A stretch of DNA of 64,000 nucleotides from the NCBI RefSeq assembly GCF_002723975.1, contig NZ_BEWO01000002.1:62001-126000 (forward strand), in the 5' to 3' direction. Positions 63,131 through 64,000 of this stretch are shown here, piece after piece. The position numbers were made by a program, and so were the translations under genes. How positions within the stretch are numbered: the stretch's first letter is position 1; the number at the start of each line of letters is the position of its first letter. This stretch comes from Gluconobacter japonicus (GTDB lineage Bacteria > Pseudomonadota > Alphaproteobacteria > Acetobacterales > Acetobacteraceae). The notes under the pieces are model-generated. The model was not told the DNA's origin, made no database searches, and worked only from the letters and a program-made list of their open reading frames with translations.

Positions 63131-64000
63131 CCCGGGGACCGGAGCATTCCCCCTCCGGATTGAAGGTCTTGGCGCCGCAGGTGACGGCGTTGCTCATCAT
63201 GATGGGCATGTTCTTTTTCTTCCCGGCACACTACCGGGAGAAGAAGTGCTTGCGCGCTTTTCAGGAACTCGTCCTGAACTGATCGAAGTTACTCATCCAT
63301 CTGCGGATCGCGTTGCTCCCCCATGTAGCCTTTTCGGCGAATGTGGCGGATGTGCGATTCAGGAAATGTCACTTCCAGCCCTCTTGGAATGGAAGACAGC
63401 CCGCGTTTCCGCTGCTCTGGATGCCGCAGGCTTCGAGGATATTCCGCCTCCCGGCCAGTACCAGACAGCACCCTATACGCGTCGCCGGATGGATCTTGCT
63501 ATTCAGCGTATTCCCGGAGGCATTATTCTGGGGTTACACCGCCGGAATGGTGATCCCGTTGATATGACGGAATGTCACCTTCTGCATCCGGAACTGTTTG
63601 CTCTTCTCTCGCCATTGCGAGAGGTCCTTGGAACTTTGGGTGCCTTGACGGGACGCGGCAGCCTGGTGCTGAACCTTCTGGACAGTGGCCCGGACCTGAC
63701 GCTCTCTACCCCTGCGGAACTGACGAGTGCTGATCGCAGCAAACTGGCGGCTTTTGGTCGGGCTTATAATCTTCCAAGAATATCGTGGCAGAATCCGAAA
63801 GACCGTTCGATTGAAACGGTTTCTCAGACAAAACCCGTCACGGAACGCTTTGGGGAGGTGGAAACATCTCCACCGCCTGCAGCTTTCCTTCAGGCAACAC
63901 GCGACGCTGAAAACGCTATTGTTCAAGCGGCTGTTGAGGGACTGCCATCCCTTAACAAAAAAGATATCACCGTAGAGCTTTTTGCTGGCTGCGGTACTCT
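63123..64000 (+). CDS. TrmA/RlmD family RNA (uracil-5) methyltransferase, partial
   Basis: The first 292 codons of a gene that continues past the right edge. A short TRAM-like N-terminus (IEGLGAAGDGVAHHDGHVLF in part, LPGEEV) is followed by the 4Fe-4S cysteines of the family: Cys 68, Cys 74, Cys 77 (CX5CX2C) and Cys 151, then a central insert and the beginning of the SAM-binding fold (VELFAGCGT). The family methylates U747/U1939 of 23S rRNA or U54 of tRNA; which one cannot be said without the C-terminus. The ATG at 63123 overlaps the helicase stop by eight bases, coupling two RNA-related proteins. Confidence 0.88.
   Translation, partial: MNNPGTGAFPLRIEGLGAAGDGVAHHDGHVLFLPGTLPGEEVLARFSGTRPELIEVTHPSADRVAPPCSLFGECGGCAIQEMSLPALLEWKTARVSAALDAAGFEDIPPPGQYQTAPYTRRRMDLAIQRIPGGIILGLHRRNGDPVDMTECHLLHPELFALLSPLREVLGTLGALTGRGSLVLNLLDSGPDLTLSTPAELTSADRSKLAAFGRAYNLPRISWQNPKDRSIETVSQTKPVTERFGEVETSPPPAAFLQATRDAENAIVQAAVEGLPSLNKKDITVELFAGCGT

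Overview
The window looks like core chromosome of an acetic acid bacterium (Acetobacteraceae, Alphaproteobacteria), most likely Gluconobacter. The evidence is gene content and order: bolA, J-domain gene, cobS, cobT; kdsB, pheA, dapA, smpB; tig, clpP, clpX, lon, hup; and birA, coaX, rnj, proS, lolC, lolD, dnaE followed by rpsB and tsf are all typical alphaproteobacterial neighbourhoods. Protein wording and the apparent absence of complex I genes at their usual site point to Gluconobacter. I see no insertion sequence, prophage, CRISPR array, toxin-antitoxin pair or rRNA operon. Coding density is very high; no stretch over 300 bases lacks a gene.

Layout. 1-4275 (minus): a truncated Tat-exported protein, a DUF2147 protein, glutaredoxin, ComF, DUF3553, a phosphohexomutase and GalU. 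4494-13124: tRNA-Leu(GAG), LipB, a lipidated LolA-fold protein, BolA, a J-domain protein, the CobS/CobT chelatase motor, a PLP decarboxylase, a flagellum-associated DUF1217 protein and an exported protein of unknown function. 13144-22613: Mfd and RecG (divergent), a degenerate GGDEF-EAL protein, LpxR-like lipid A deacylase and a double cold-shock-domain protein with a Gly/Arg-rich N-terminus. 22760-31780: SmpB, DapA, PheA, KdsB, HisN, SerA, ComM and a sulfurtransferase/MetC/small membrane protein operon. 31892-41188: a permease, a nuclease-fold protein, cardiolipin synthase, Bpt, ParC, a lipoprotein, RecO, EF-Ts and S2. 41360-58367 (all minus): DnaE through BirA, tRNA-Val, HU, Lon, ClpX, ClpP, trigger factor and tRNA-Leu(UAG). 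58437-64000: NAD(P)HX repair enzyme, a small membrane protein, a DEAD-box helicase with a long AT-hook-like N-terminus, and a truncated RNA methyltransferase.

How it fits together. Much of the region serves information processing and protein quality control (Mfd, RecG, RecO, ParC, DnaE, RNase J, SmpB, Lon, ClpXP, Tig, Bpt N-degron tagging) and envelope building (LolCD, lipidated LolA, KdsB, LpxR, Cls, GalU). Many genes are translationally coupled through 1-8 base overlaps, and convergent pairs abut or overlap without visible terminators, whereas several same-strand junctions carry clear intrinsic terminators.

The observations I rate highest are: tRNA-Val joined directly to birA with no nuo operon between them (a probable complex I loss site); an AT-hook array fused to a DEAD-box helicase; a perfect 12-bp hairpin displaying a Shine-Dalgarno sequence in its loop ahead of the DUF3553 gene; a candidate 35-codon leader ORF just before the cold-shock gene; a lipid-anchored LolA-like protein; and a GGDEF-EAL protein that has lost key catalytic residues. 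No unmistakable new multi-gene system was found; all sequence-family calls are by eye.
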